Below are positions 13,053 to 20,708 of a DNA stretch of 64,000 nucleotides, one piece after another (position 1 is the first letter of the stretch; each line of letters starts with the position of its first letter). Made by a program: the position numbers and the translations under genes. Origin of the DNA: an uncultured Planktomarina sp. (lineage in GTDB: Bacteria > Pseudomonadota > Alphaproteobacteria > Rhodobacterales > Rhodobacteraceae); NCBI GenBank assembly GCA_905182535.1, contig CAJJBZ010000008.1, forward strand, positions 62,001-126,000. Direction: 5' to 3'. The notes under the pieces were generated by a model. The model was not told the origin of the DNA. It ran no database searches and saw only the letters and a list, made by a program, of their open reading frames with translations.

Positions 13053-13457
13053 ATGATTGGACGTTTGAATCATGTGGCTATCGCTGTGCCGGATTTACAG
13101 GCGGCTTCAGCGCAATATGAGACTACGCTGGGGGCTAAAGTTGGCCCACCGCAGGATGAACCAGAGCATGGGGTGACTGTCGTATTTGTTGAACTACCAA
13201 ATACCAAAATAGAGCTACTCTATCCTTTGGGAGAGGCTTCTCCCATTCAGAGGTTTTTAGATAAAAATCCATCAGGTGGCATTCATCATATCTGCTATGA
13301 GGTAGACGACATCTTGGCCGCGCGAGATCAATTACGAGGTCAAGGGGCTCGGGTTCTGGACAGTGGTGTGCCAAAAATAGGCGCCCATGGTAAAGAAGTA
13401 CTTTTTTTACACCCGAAAGACTTCACTGGCTGCCTCATTGAACTAGAACAAGTCTAA
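13053..13457 (+). CDS. mce: methylmalonyl-CoA epimerase
   Basis: 134-residue vicinal-oxygen-chelate (VOC) enzyme interconverting (S)- and (R)-methylmalonyl-CoA in propionyl-CoA breakdown. It begins MIGRLNHVAIAVPDL, with the metal-ligand His in the first repeat, GGIHHICYEVDD in the middle and CLIELEQV at the end, all typical. AGGAG precedes the ATG. It pairs functionally with meaB (28.2 kb) and prpE (36-38 kb) in this window; the mutase and carboxylase genes are elsewhere. Immediately followed by a DUF1467 gene, a common Rhodobacteraceae arrangement. Confidence 0.93.
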   Translation: MIGRLNHVAIAVPDLQAASAQYETTLGAKVGPPQDEPEHGVTVVFVELPNTKIELLYPLGEASPIQRFLDKNPSGGIHHICYEVDDILAARDQLRGQGARVLDSGVPKIGAHGKEVLFLHPKDFTGCLIELEQV

Positions 13458-13478
13458 GTTAATTTTAAGGATCGATTT

Positions 13479-13772
13479 ATGGGTATTACATCTGCCATCG
13501 TGCTTTTCGTCATTATTTGGTTTCTCACACTCTTCGTTGTGTTGCCATTGCGGTTGCAGACACAAGGGGATTTGGGTTCAATCGAACCGGGCACTCACGC
13601 AGGTAGCCCGGAAAACCCACAGATGAAAAAACGTTTCATGGTCACAACAGCGGTGGCCTTAGTCCTATGGGCTATTCTTGCGGGTAGTATTATCGGTGGT
13701 GTTTTCTCTGTCCGTGACTTTGATTGGTTCAATCGGATGGCAACGCCTGAAGTCTCTCAAACTGATGGGTGA
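13479..13772 (+). CDS. DUF1467 family small membrane protein
   Basis: 97 residues with two hydrophobic segments, SAIVLFVIIWFLTLFVVLPL at the N-terminus and VALVLWAILAGSIIGGVF later, separated by a polar loop containing TQGDLGSIEPGTHAGSPENP. This architecture matches the alphaproteobacterial DUF1467 family, of unknown function. It begins 21 bp after mce and is probably co-transcribed. Its last 44 bases overlap the 3' end of the convergent EI24-type gene. Confidence 0.85.
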   Translation: MGITSAIVLFVIIWFLTLFVVLPLRLQTQGDLGSIEPGTHAGSPENPQMKKRFMVTTAVALVLWAILAGSIIGGVFSVRDFDWFNRMATPEVSQTDG

Positions 13773-14427
13773 AAGTAGCAGCCCCTAGAACGGGGATGAT
13801 CAAGCCCACGACGGGAATGGACAGTGGTATAGCGATTATAATGCCGGTAAACCAAATCGCACCACGGTTACGTTGAAAAAGTAGTTTTGCCTCATTCTGG
13901 CTTATACGCCGGATCGAGGTCATCTGAAAATATTCCCTTCCTAGTAAATATCCGTTCGTGGCCCAGAAGATAAATGGAGCTAGGACTGGTAGGAAAACTG
14001 AGAGTATTAGTGCTCCTAGATTTGCTAGTACTAATACGCCAAAAAAGCTCACTGTTGTTAAAATTTGCTTATGTAACCTTGTGCCCTGCACCTCAGGCAA
14101 GTGTGGATAATGCCGCGCTTCGACGGCTCGCGCCACTTCATCCAGAAATAGTGATATAATGGTAGAAGCAATTGGCCCCATTAGCCAAATTGACAGTACA
14201 AAAGTTGATAGCACCCCACCCATATTGAGCAGATTTCCCAATAGTGATGCTTCGCCGATAAGAGACACTACATAGGGGGATTGTAGCAATTGGTTCAAGC
14301 CAATCGCGATTAAGCAGCAGGTCGTTATTAATAATGCAAGTGTGAGCCCCAGCCCACGCCAAAGCACGCGACGAAACTTGGGGTCATTAAATTGCACAAT
14401 CGATTTAACTAGATCCGTAAAGATCAC
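13729..14427 (-). CDS. EI24 domain-containing (CysZ-like) membrane protein
   Basis: 232-residue polytopic membrane protein with about four to six hydrophobic segments and the EI24/CysZ pattern: an early TM hairpin followed by GPIASTIISLFLDEVARAVEARHYPHLP, and NGYLLGREYFQMTSIRRIS. CysZ proteins import sulfate in enterobacteria; in alphaproteobacteria the role of EI24 proteins is not settled, so no gene symbol is given. Its ATG overlaps the TGA of the upstream nitroreductase gene by four bases (14424-14427), so the two are translationally coupled. Confidence 0.8.
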   Translation of the reverse strand: MIFTDLVKSIVQFNDPKFRRVLWRGLGLTLALLITTCCLIAIGLNQLLQSPYVVSLIGEASLLGNLLNMGGVLSTFVLSIWLMGPIASTIISLFLDEVARAVEARHYPHLPEVQGTRLHKQILTTVSFFGVLVLANLGALILSVFLPVLAPFIFWATNGYLLGREYFQMTSIRRISQNEAKLLFQRNRGAIWFTGIIIAIPLSIPVVGLIIPVLGAATFTHQFERLQALPSD

Positions 14428-14990
14428 TCAGTAGCCCATTGAGTGATGGTAGCTACATCTGGCCGCGGCCGGTCGGGCATTTGAGCTGGGCCAGTGCCAA
14501 TATGGATAATTCCTGCCACGCGCTCATGCGGCTCTAGGCCCAAGCCCCGAGCGCAGAATTCTGGCTGGTGTGACGCCCAGCCAGATAGCCAATTGGCTCC
14601 CCATCCGCTGGCTAACGCGGCATTCAAGAGTTGAAGGCAAACAGCGCCAGCGGAATAAGTCTGCTCAATTTTTGGAAATTTAACACATGGCTTTGGGCTT
14701 TCCACCACTACCACGGCTAGGGTGCCTGTTTCAAATTGATAGCTATTTTTAGCTGCATCTACGACATCAGGCCCAGCAGCTTCGGCTAGTGTAGTTGCTA
14801 GAACGCTTAAGCGGCGCAGTGCGGCTTTCTCCAGCACGATAAAACGCCAAGGTTCAAGTTTGCCATGATCGGGTACGCGGCCGGCAACAACTAAGAGGGC
14901 TTCCAAAGCTTCTTTGCCTGGTACGGGACTGGTCATAATCTTTGCAGGGCGTGATCGGCGGGTTTTCAAAAAAGTTAATGCATCTGTCAT
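14424..14990 (-). CDS. nitroreductase family protein
   Basis: 188-residue FMN-dependent nitroreductase-fold protein of the YdjA type. Characteristic features are TRRSRPAKIM near the N-terminus for FMN phosphate binding, PDHGKLEPWRFIVLE, and GWGANWLSGWAS in the C-terminal half. Substrate unknown; members reduce nitro-aromatics, quinones or act as dehydrogenases. It forms a four-base ATGA overlap with the downstream EI24-type gene, suggesting a two-gene operon. Confidence 0.85.
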   Translation of the reverse strand: MTDALTFLKTRRSRPAKIMTSPVPGKEALEALLVVAGRVPDHGKLEPWRFIVLEKAALRRLSVLATTLAEAAGPDVVDAAKNSYQFETGTLAVVVVESPKPCVKFPKIEQTYSAGAVCLQLLNAALASGWGANWLSGWASHQPEFCARGLGLEPHERVAGIIHIGTGPAQMPDRPRPDVATITQWATE

Positions 14991-15065
14991 AGGTATTGAT
15001 TTCGTACATAATACATAGTTTCACAAGGGGTGAGGGTGAAATGACGGTATTTTTGTTTTGAACTC

Positions 15066-16163
15066 TTAGGATGCATGAAACTGCGCCAGGTCATCAACCC
15101 AACCGTCCAAAAAGCTTTGAAAGCGCTTGGTTGGTTGCCGTTGTGCGAATGTATCGGCGAAGGGATCAAGGGCTTCAATAGAGCTTTCCGCCAATGCGGC
15201 AATCGTTGCATGGCCGCAAAAAGGCACATAAACTTCTGAATATCCGCCCTCATGAACCAAAACCAATCGACCATCGCATAACGCAGTGGCTGTGTGTTTG
15301 ATGGCGGTGGTCATGGCAGCGAATGTCTTTGCCGTTGCCATCATGCGAGATAATGGGTCAATCGCAGCGGCATCATAGCCACAGGCTACAACAATTAAAT
15401 CTGGTTTAAACTGGTATAAGGCGGGCTGTACGATATTTTTGATTACCCGCAGGTAACTGTCATGTCCTGCTCCGGGTGGTAGTGGGAGATTGATATTAGA
15501 CTTGTCAGCTCCCTGGACCTCAGTGCCACCGGTGTCTAGTGGATAGTTATGTTCTTGGTGAATGGAGATGGTCAGGGTGGCTGGATCGTCCAGAAATATG
15601 GCTTCTGTACCATTGCCATGGTGCACATCCCAATCCACAACGGCAACTTTTAAATCAGGCTGCTTGGTCCGCGCGGCTCGCACGGCAACCGCGATATTGG
15701 CCAGTAAACAAAAGCCATTTGGAAAATCAGGTAGACAGTGGTGGCCTGGTGGACGCGAGAGAGCGTAGGCTTGGTTTATCCGGCCTGACATAACATCTGC
15801 AACCGCCCGGCAAGCCAAGCCTGTCGATAGTGTTGCCTGTTGGTAGCCGCCCTGGCCAAAGGGCACTCGTAAGCCTAGCTCGCCTCCGCGGCCCTTGGAA
15901 GCTTCCTCAAAGGTAGTTAAATAGCTGCGAGTATGCACGCGCAATAGGGCCTGAGTGCTGGCCTCATCGGCTGTGTTGCAAGCCAATGATCCCATTAGCC
16001 CAGTAACTTCCATAAGGTTTTTTAACCGGCGTTTGGTCTCAGGGCTTTCGGGGATCCCGCCTGTGGCTAGCGGCTGAACCAATCCTCCAACTGGTTGTGT
16101 GAATGCATAATTGCCGCCAGAGAACCAAAAGCATCGTTCATCCCAATAAAACCCAGTAGCCAT
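15066..16163 (-). CDS. class II histone deacetylase-like amidohydrolase
   Basis: 365-residue arginase/deacetylase-fold enzyme, expected to hydrolyse an acetyl-amide, perhaps of a polyamine or a protein lysine. Catalytic and zinc-binding pieces are visible: SRPPGHHCLPDFPNGFC, VVDWDVHHGNGTEAIF, ACGYDAAAIDPLSRM and VHEGGYSEVYVPFCGH. Bacteria lack histones in the eukaryotic sense, so the acetylpolyamine amidohydrolase type is the main alternative name. It starts one base after the stop of a small upstream gene on the same strand and is probably expressed with it. Confidence 0.88.
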   Translation of the reverse strand: MATGFYWDERCFWFSGGNYAFTQPVGGLVQPLATGGIPESPETKRRLKNLMEVTGLMGSLACNTADEASTQALLRVHTRSYLTTFEEASKGRGGELGLRVPFGQGGYQQATLSTGLACRAVADVMSGRINQAYALSRPPGHHCLPDFPNGFCLLANIAVAVRAARTKQPDLKVAVVDWDVHHGNGTEAIFLDDPATLTISIHQEHNYPLDTGGTEVQGADKSNINLPLPPGAGHDSYLRVIKNIVQPALYQFKPDLIVVACGYDAAAIDPLSRMMATAKTFAAMTTAIKHTATALCDGRLVLVHEGGYSEVYVPFCGHATIAALAESSIEALDPFADTFAQRQPTKRFQSFLDGWVDDLAQFHAS

Positions 16164-16164
16164 A

Positions 16165-16416
16165 TCATTTTCTCTCTAATGGCTGTGTGTCTGCCCGCTG
16201 ATAAACGCCCTCTGGCAGATCCAATGCCGCAGACAAATCCTGTGCCTGGCTCATAGACAGGGTCACCTTATGCATTTTATTTGTACTCGGGTCCCATTGC
16301 TCGATAGTGATGCAATTCTCAAAAGCATTGATGGTCACATCTTCTAAAAGATGCGTGACGGTGTCGTCTATCAAGATAATAGAGGTGGCCGCAAAACTGT
16401 GTTCAATTGTAAACAT
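16165..16416 (-). CDS. small conserved-looking hypothetical protein
   Basis: 83 residues, acidic, no signal peptide or membrane segment. I do not recognise a domain. It reads as a compact beta-rich protein (SIILIDDTVTHLLEDVTINAFENCITIEQWD) with a C-terminal MSQAQDLSAALDLPEGVY helix. Placement one base before the deacetylase-like gene on the same strand supports that it is real and co-expressed. Function unknown. Confidence 0.65.
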   Translation of the reverse strand: MFTIEHSFAATSIILIDDTVTHLLEDVTINAFENCITIEQWDPSTNKMHKVTLSMSQAQDLSAALDLPEGVYQRADTQPLERK

Positions 16417-16523
16417 ATTATAATTCTAATCAGTTTTAGAAAGCACGCAAGCTAAAGGGCTGATCGATTGCATTTTAGCTGATAAGCTTGTTTTATTGAA
16501 AGTGGAGGGTTTTAATCATCTCT

Positions 16524-17144
16524 TTGCTTTTGTGCGTGGCTGGCTGCTCTGAGAAACCAGGATCAAGATCGGCAATTCTGAAGCTGCCCAGTTTGCCTAC
16601 GATCGTCTCCAACGATGTACCTCGGAAGTTTATCATAGCAGTGACGATGATGCGGCTGGTCCTGATCGAAACCTGTAAAAGCTCCATCAAAGATTTAAAA
16701 TGTGATTTTGTAATTGCGATTGATCCTAACCCCAAAAGTCCCCCGAATGCATTTCAGACTATGAATGAAGAGGGCCAGCCGATCCCGAGTTTTACCATGA
16801 CCTTGCTCACTGATATGTATAATGCTGATGAAATCGCATTTGTGATTGGCTATGATGCTGCACATCACATTTTGAGCCATCTTGATTGGCAAAAGGGATG
16901 GTCGATTGATGCGGCGTCTAATCTTAGTGCTGCTGTTGGTGGGCGATCATCCGGTGAGGGGGCGAGAAATTATGAGCTGGAGGCTGATCGCCTTAGCGCA
17001 CATATGGCCCTGCGTGCTGGGCTCGGTCCGGTGTTAGGTGTCGCTTATTTGATGCGTATTCCTGACCGGCGTAATAAGTTCCCTGGAAGCCACCTGCGCA
17101 ACGCTGACCGAATCGCAGGCGTGCGTGCAGCAGTTTCCCAATGA
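16524..17144 (+). CDS. M48-like lipoprotein with degenerate metalloprotease motif
   Basis: 206 residues from a TTG start. A lipobox (LLCVAGC, Cys8) points to an outer- or inner-membrane lipoprotein. Family features include PPNAFQTMNEEG, the zinc-helix region at 110-114 and the third-ligand motif YELEAD at 150-155. M48 enzymes have HExxH, but here the site reads Y110-D111-A-A-H114, so the first zinc ligand and catalytic Glu are changed while ELEAD is kept. The upstream bases encode KWRVLIIS in frame after a TGA at 16497; removing one A from GAAAG would give a TTG start followed by KWRVLIIS and a proper basic n-region, so the true start may be near 16496. Confidence 0.7.
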   Translation: MLLCVAGCSEKPGSRSAILKLPSLPTIVSNDVPRKFIIAVTMMRLVLIETCKSSIKDLKCDFVIAIDPNPKSPPNAFQTMNEEGQPIPSFTMTLLTDMYNADEIAFVIGYDAAHHILSHLDWQKGWSIDAASNLSAAVGGRSSGEGARNYELEADRLSAHMALRAGLGPVLGVAYLMRIPDRRNKFPGSHLRNADRIAGVRAAVSQ

Positions 17145-17485
17145 GGCAATTGGGAGTGGTGCTGAGTGACAGGGGCTCGAAGTACGCTGTGTCAGGCTGT
17201 AAGGTGACGGATCGTGCTGAGATTTATGTGGTGCTCAAAGAGTTAAAACGCGACAAGAAATACGCCAATGCTACTCATAATACTTGGGGTGTTCTGATCA
17301 ATGGGGTGCCGCTGAAATCTGATGATGGCGAAAGTGGCGCGGGCCTGGTAATTCTGCGAATGCTGGAACACGCTGAGCGTCAAAATGAGCTAATCATCGT
17401 CACCCGCTGGTATGGTGGCAAACACCTTGGGGGCGACCGCTTTCGCCATGTCCAAAACGCCACACGGATGTATTTGGAGCGGTAG
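17141..17485 (+). CDS. Impact/YigZ N-terminal-like (UPF0029) protein
   Basis: 114 residues resembling the N-terminal domain of the IMPACT/YigZ family: SKYAVSGCKV, ATHNTWGV, DDGESGAGLVILRMLE and VTRWYGGKHLGGDRF. The classic family sequence DDGEPSGTAG is modified (DDGESGAG) and the protein lacks the C-terminal ferredoxin-like domain of YigZ. Function in bacteria is not established; eukaryotic IMPACT binds the GCN1 translation regulator. Its ATG overlaps the upstream TGA by four bases, so it is co-translated with the M48-like lipoprotein gene. Confidence 0.75.
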   Translation: MRQLGVVLSDRGSKYAVSGCKVTDRAEIYVVLKELKRDKKYANATHNTWGVLINGVPLKSDDGESGAGLVILRMLEHAERQNELIIVTRWYGGKHLGGDRFRHVQNATRMYLER

Positions 17486-17600
17486 GGAGTATTTGAAAAT
17501 ATTTGTTTGGTATTATTTGACTAAAATATTCCAGTTGGCGCATAATAGTTCAAGCATCTTTGATGCTCTGCTGAAGAGTGAATTACTCCGCCTGAACCAC

Positions 17601-18974
17601 TTAATTCGTCGCACGACCCCAAAGATCATATTCCCCGGCCTCTTCCACTTCAACCCGAACGATATCTCCGGGCTTTAGAGCTTCGGCGCCTTCGTCTATG
17701 AACAGGTTTCCGTCAATCTCGGGTGCATCAGCTTTGGTACGGCAGGTAGCAATGCCGTCGGTGTCGATCTCATCCACAATCACATCTATTGTCCGGCCAA
17801 CTTTAGCTGCTAATTTGGCCTCTGAAATTGTCTGCGCTTTCTCCATGAACCGATCCCACCGCTCCTGTTTGAGCTCTTCGGCTACATGATTGGGCAGGGC
17901 GTTGGATCGCGCTCCGTCGACATTTTCATATTGAAAACAGCCTACGCGGTCTAGCTGCGCTTCATCCATCCAATCCAATAGTGTTTGAAATTCAGATTCG
18001 GTTTCGCCTGGGTAGCCTACTATGAAGGTGGACCGTAGGGTTATGTCAGGGCAGTCGGTACGCCAAGCTTCAATCTCCTCCAAGGTTTTGGACGCCGCCG
18101 CGGGGCGGGCCATGCGTTTGAGTAGATCTGGGTGCGCATGTTGAAACGGGATATCTAAGTATGGAAGAATCAGTCCCTCCGCCATCAACGGGATTAGATT
18201 ACGCACATGTGGGTAAGGGTAAACGTAATGCAGGCGTACCCAAACACCGAATTGGCCCAACTGTTGCGCTAGGTCCGTGATGTGCGGGCGAATTCCTCCC
18301 TCAGCGGTGTCTTTGATGTCAATGCCGTAGGCGCTCGTATCTTGGGAGATCACCAGTAACTCTTTCACGCCAGCCTCAACCAATTTTTCTGCTTCCCGTA
18401 AAATGGCACGTGGGGGCCGGCTGGTCAATTTGCCTCGCATATCTGGGATGATGCAGAATTTGCACTTGTGGTTACAGCCCTCGGAAATTTTTAGATAACT
18501 GTAATGGCGGGGGGTCAGGGAGACGCCAGAGGCGGGCAGAAGGTCCACAAAGGGATTCGGGCTTGGTGGTACTGCTGCATGCACCGCATCCAGGACTTGC
18601 TCATATTGATGCGGGCCGGTGACGGCCAAAACCTTTGGGTGTGCCCCTATAATATATTCAGGGTTGGCGCCTAAGCAGCCAGTGACAATCACTTTGCCGT
18701 TTTGGTGAAGTGCTTCCCCAATGGCTTCGAGGCTTTCGGCCTTAGCGCTGTCAAGAAATCCACAGGTGTTCACAATAACCGCTTCTGCGCCGGAGTAATC
18801 AGGACTAATCGCGTAGCCTTCAGCGCGTAGACGTGTCAAGATTCGCTCACTGTCCACTAAAGCCTTCGGACAACCAAGCGACACCATACCGATAGTAGGT
18901 TGGCCGGGCCGCGGAGTTTGGATACGGGCTTTTGGCGCGATATCAGGGCGGATGTTGGGAGGATTCTGTGCCAT
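17601..18974 (-). CDS. rimO: ribosomal protein S12 methylthiotransferase RimO
   Basis: Radical-SAM enzyme adding a methylthio group to Asp89 of ribosomal protein S12. 457 residues: N-terminal MTTase domain ([34 protein letters not shown]) with three cysteines for a cluster, radical-SAM motif CNHKCKFC, and a C-terminal TRAM domain ([17 protein letters not shown]). The [13 protein letters not shown] opening separates RimO from MiaB. A 34-residue N-terminal extension is usual in alphaproteobacteria. Intact. Confidence 0.95.
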   Translation of the reverse strand: MAQNPPNIRPDIAPKARIQTPRPGQPTIGMVSLGCPKALVDSERILTRLRAEGYAISPDYSGAEAVIVNTCGFLDSAKAESLEAIGEALHQNGKVIVTGCLGANPEYIIGAHPKVLAVTGPHQYEQVLDAVHAAVPPSPNPFVDLLPASGVSLTPRHYSYLKISEGCNHKCKFCIIPDMRGKLTSRPPRAILREAEKLVEAGVKELLVISQDTSAYGIDIKDTAEGGIRPHITDLAQQLGQFGVWVRLHYVYPYPHVRNLIPLMAEGLILPYLDIPFQHAHPDLLKRMARPAAASKTLEEIEAWRTDCPDITLRSTFIVGYPGETESEFQTLLDWMDEAQLDRVGCFQYENVDGARSNALPNHVAEELKQERWDRFMEKAQTISEAKLAAKVGRTIDVIVDEIDTDGIATCRTKADAPEIDGNLFIDEGAEALKPGDIVRVEVEEAGEYDLWGRATN

Positions 18975-19041
18975 AACCTGCCCTATACCATGGCGAGATC
19001 CAAAGTGTAGAGCAGATTGGCTAATTTATAGTCAGTACAAG

Positions 19042-19599
19042 CTATCGGCGGCGGTCACGACGACTGGACATCGGTTGAAACGCAACGCCTACATGAGCTT
19101 CGCAGTAGGGCTTGCCAGTTTTAACCGCTAAACCGCAAAACCAAAAATCGTCTGTTGCGGGATCACCAACAGGCCATTTGCATGTTTTTTCGGTTAATTC
19201 CATCAAACTAATTCTTTTAGCGGTCTTTTCCACTTCGCTAACTTTTGCCAAGGCCTCTGGGCTTATTTCATTGGCTGATGGCTGCGGTGGCAATGGCTGA
19301 CCTGCAGGAATAATTTTACGCACTGCTGGCGGAGTGATCCGTACAGTTTCAGGTGCTAAAATCGGCTTCGGTGGCGCTGCTGGCACGGCCGGTTTGGCTT
19401 TCATCCCAGCTTTGGCTTTATCCTTCGCGGCGGGCTTTGCTGTCGTGGATGTTACGCGATTTGACAAGCCCAAACGGTGCACTTTACCAATTACAGCATT
19501 GCGGGTCACACCGCCTAATTCTTTCGCGATGACGCTGGCCGATTGGCCTTCGCCCCACATTTTTTTCAGAACGTCGACGCGTTCATCAGTCCAGGACAT
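19042..19599 (-). CDS. gcrA: GcrA family cell-cycle regulator
   Basis: 185-residue regulator limited to alphaproteobacteria. GcrA binds sigma-70 holoenzyme and acts at promoters carrying methylated GANTC sites. The N-terminus MSWTDERVDVLKKMWGEGQSAS, followed by the IAKELGGVTRNAVIGKVHRLGLSNR helix-turn-helix, is diagnostic. A low-complexity Ala/Pro/Lys linker follows, then a C-terminal sigma-binding region (CKWPVGDPATDDFWFCG, PYCEAH). The frame extends to 19683, but ATG 19599 is chosen because the family starts MSWTDERV and AAGGGGG lies upstream. Confidence 0.95.
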   Translation of the reverse strand: MSWTDERVDVLKKMWGEGQSASVIAKELGGVTRNAVIGKVHRLGLSNRVTSTTAKPAAKDKAKAGMKAKPAVPAAPPKPILAPETVRITPPAVRKIIPAGQPLPPQPSANEISPEALAKVSEVEKTAKRISLMELTEKTCKWPVGDPATDDFWFCGLAVKTGKPYCEAHVGVAFQPMSSRRDRRR

Positions 19600-19704
19600 A
19601 ACGCCCCCCCTTGAATTTAGTGGCAATAACGGGTGAAACCCATGCAAGGATCCTACTTTAGGCCCAACTGTGGTTAAGGACAACCACCCAAACGGAGATA
19701 AGCT

Positions 19705-20508
19705 GTGGCAAATGTTTCAGAATACGGCGTTCGGCGCTTTGGGCGGGTGAATTGGCTTGGCGTTTGGACGCTCATTAGGCGCGAAAATATGCGCTATTTA
19801 GTGATATGGCAGCAAACAATTTTTGCGCCATTAGTGACTGCAGGCCTTTTTTTACTAGTGTTCTCCATTGCCATAGGGCCTGGTCGATCTGATGTGATGG
19901 GGTTTCGTTATGTGACCTTTCTGGCCCCCGGGTTGTTGATGATGACAGTGATACAAAATTCTTTTGCAAACACCTCTTCTTCGATGCTTTCGGCTAAGGT
20001 TATGGGGTCAATCGTCGATACACTGATGCCACCGCTCTCTCCTCTGGAAATGACAGTGGGATTCTTGGCGGGAGGAATTGGCCGTGGTTTAATGATTGGT
20101 GCTGTTTTATGTCTGGCCATGGGCTTCATGCTTGGGATTTGGATTACGCATCCGATTTGGACATTTACCTTCGTTATTCTCGGTGGGATGTTTATGGGCG
20201 CACTTGGATTGCTGGGTAGTATCTATGCCTATAAGTTTGATCAGATGGCGGCGATTTCTAACTTCGTAATTACCCCATTGGCATTTCTGTCGGGCACGTT
20301 TTACTCGATTCGATCCTTGCCGGATATGTTGCAGCCGATCATCCACTTTAATCCGATGTTTTATATCATCGATGGAGGGCGTTATGGCGTATTGGGCGTG
20401 TCTGATAGTAGTCCTTGGATTGCGCTTTGGGTCATTTGCAGCGCTAATATCTGTGCGGTTGGCTTGGCTTGGTACTGGCTGGCGAAGGGCTACAGGTTAA
20501 AATCTTAG
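19705..20508 (+). CDS. ABC-2 type transporter permease
   Basis: 267-residue ABC2-membrane-family permease with about six hydrophobic segments, the FLAPGLLMMTVIQNSFANTSSS signature and PLAFLSGTFYSI before the last helices. This type exports lipids, polysaccharides or drugs together with an ATPase, yet no ATPase gene lies beside it, so the partner must be encoded elsewhere. Divergent from gcrA with a 105-bp shared upstream region. Substrate unknown. Confidence 0.88.
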   Translation: MANVSEYGVRRFGRVNWLGVWTLIRRENMRYLVIWQQTIFAPLVTAGLFLLVFSIAIGPGRSDVMGFRYVTFLAPGLLMMTVIQNSFANTSSSMLSAKVMGSIVDTLMPPLSPLEMTVGFLAGGIGRGLMIGAVLCLAMGFMLGIWITHPIWTFTFVILGGMFMGALGLLGSIYAYKFDQMAAISNFVITPLAFLSGTFYSIRSLPDMLQPIIHFNPMFYIIDGGRYGVLGVSDSSPWIALWVICSANICAVGLAWYWLAKGYRLKS

Positions 20509-20534
20509 GGAATTTTAATATTTTATATTTTAGC

Positions 20535-20563
20535 TTTTCAAGATTGCAGCACTTTGGTATATA
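20535..20563 (+). promoter_or_regulatory. candidate promoter of the argD leader
   Basis: TATATA at 20558-20563 and TTTTCA at 20535-20540 are separated by 17 bases. The predicted transcription start, about seven bases after the -10 box, falls on the ATG at 20570, so the leader peptide mRNA may be leaderless. The -35 box is weak. Confidence 0.4.
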
Positions 20564-20569
20564 AAAGTT

Positions 20570-20614
20570 ATGAAAAAAATCATCGAAATGCCCTTGCGAC
20601 GCCGACGTCTCTGA
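20570..20614 (+). CDS. arginine-rich leader peptide upstream of argD
   Basis: A 14-codon frame encoding MKKIIEMPLRRRRL then TGA. Codons 10-13 are four consecutive arginines (CGA CGC CGA CGT at 20597-20608). It is followed within seven bases by a probable intrinsic terminator and, 95 bases later, by argD and argF of arginine biosynthesis. Four adjacent codons for the end product ahead of a terminator is the layout of transcription attenuators. No ribosome-binding site is seen, which fits a leaderless mRNA as known for the trp leader peptide of Sinorhizobium. Bases 20601-20607 can pair with 20621-20626, the 5' arm of the terminator. Which state favours read-through is not determined from sequence. 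Confidence 0.65.
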   Translation: MKKIIEMPLRRRRL

Positions 20615-20620
20615 TATGAC

Positions 20621-20646
20621 CGCGGCCTGATGCCTGCGTGTTTTTT
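20621..20646 (+). terminator. probable attenuator terminator before argD
   Basis: CGCGGC (20621-20626) pairs with GCC and GCG at 20632-20638, with one bulged T and a five-base loop, followed directly by TGTTTTTT. It lies after the arginine leader ORF and before argD. Confidence 0.65.
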
Positions 20647-20708
20647 ACTCTTGCGAGCTTCCTTGCCACTTTGGTTTTCTCTCTTTGCCCAGCCAGAAAG
20701 ACCTTGTT

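Noticed and set aside
14987..15274. 95-residue minus-strand ORF at the end of the deacetylase-like gene
   Set aside because: Overlaps the end of a well-supported gene in another frame on the same strand and has no family features; shadow.
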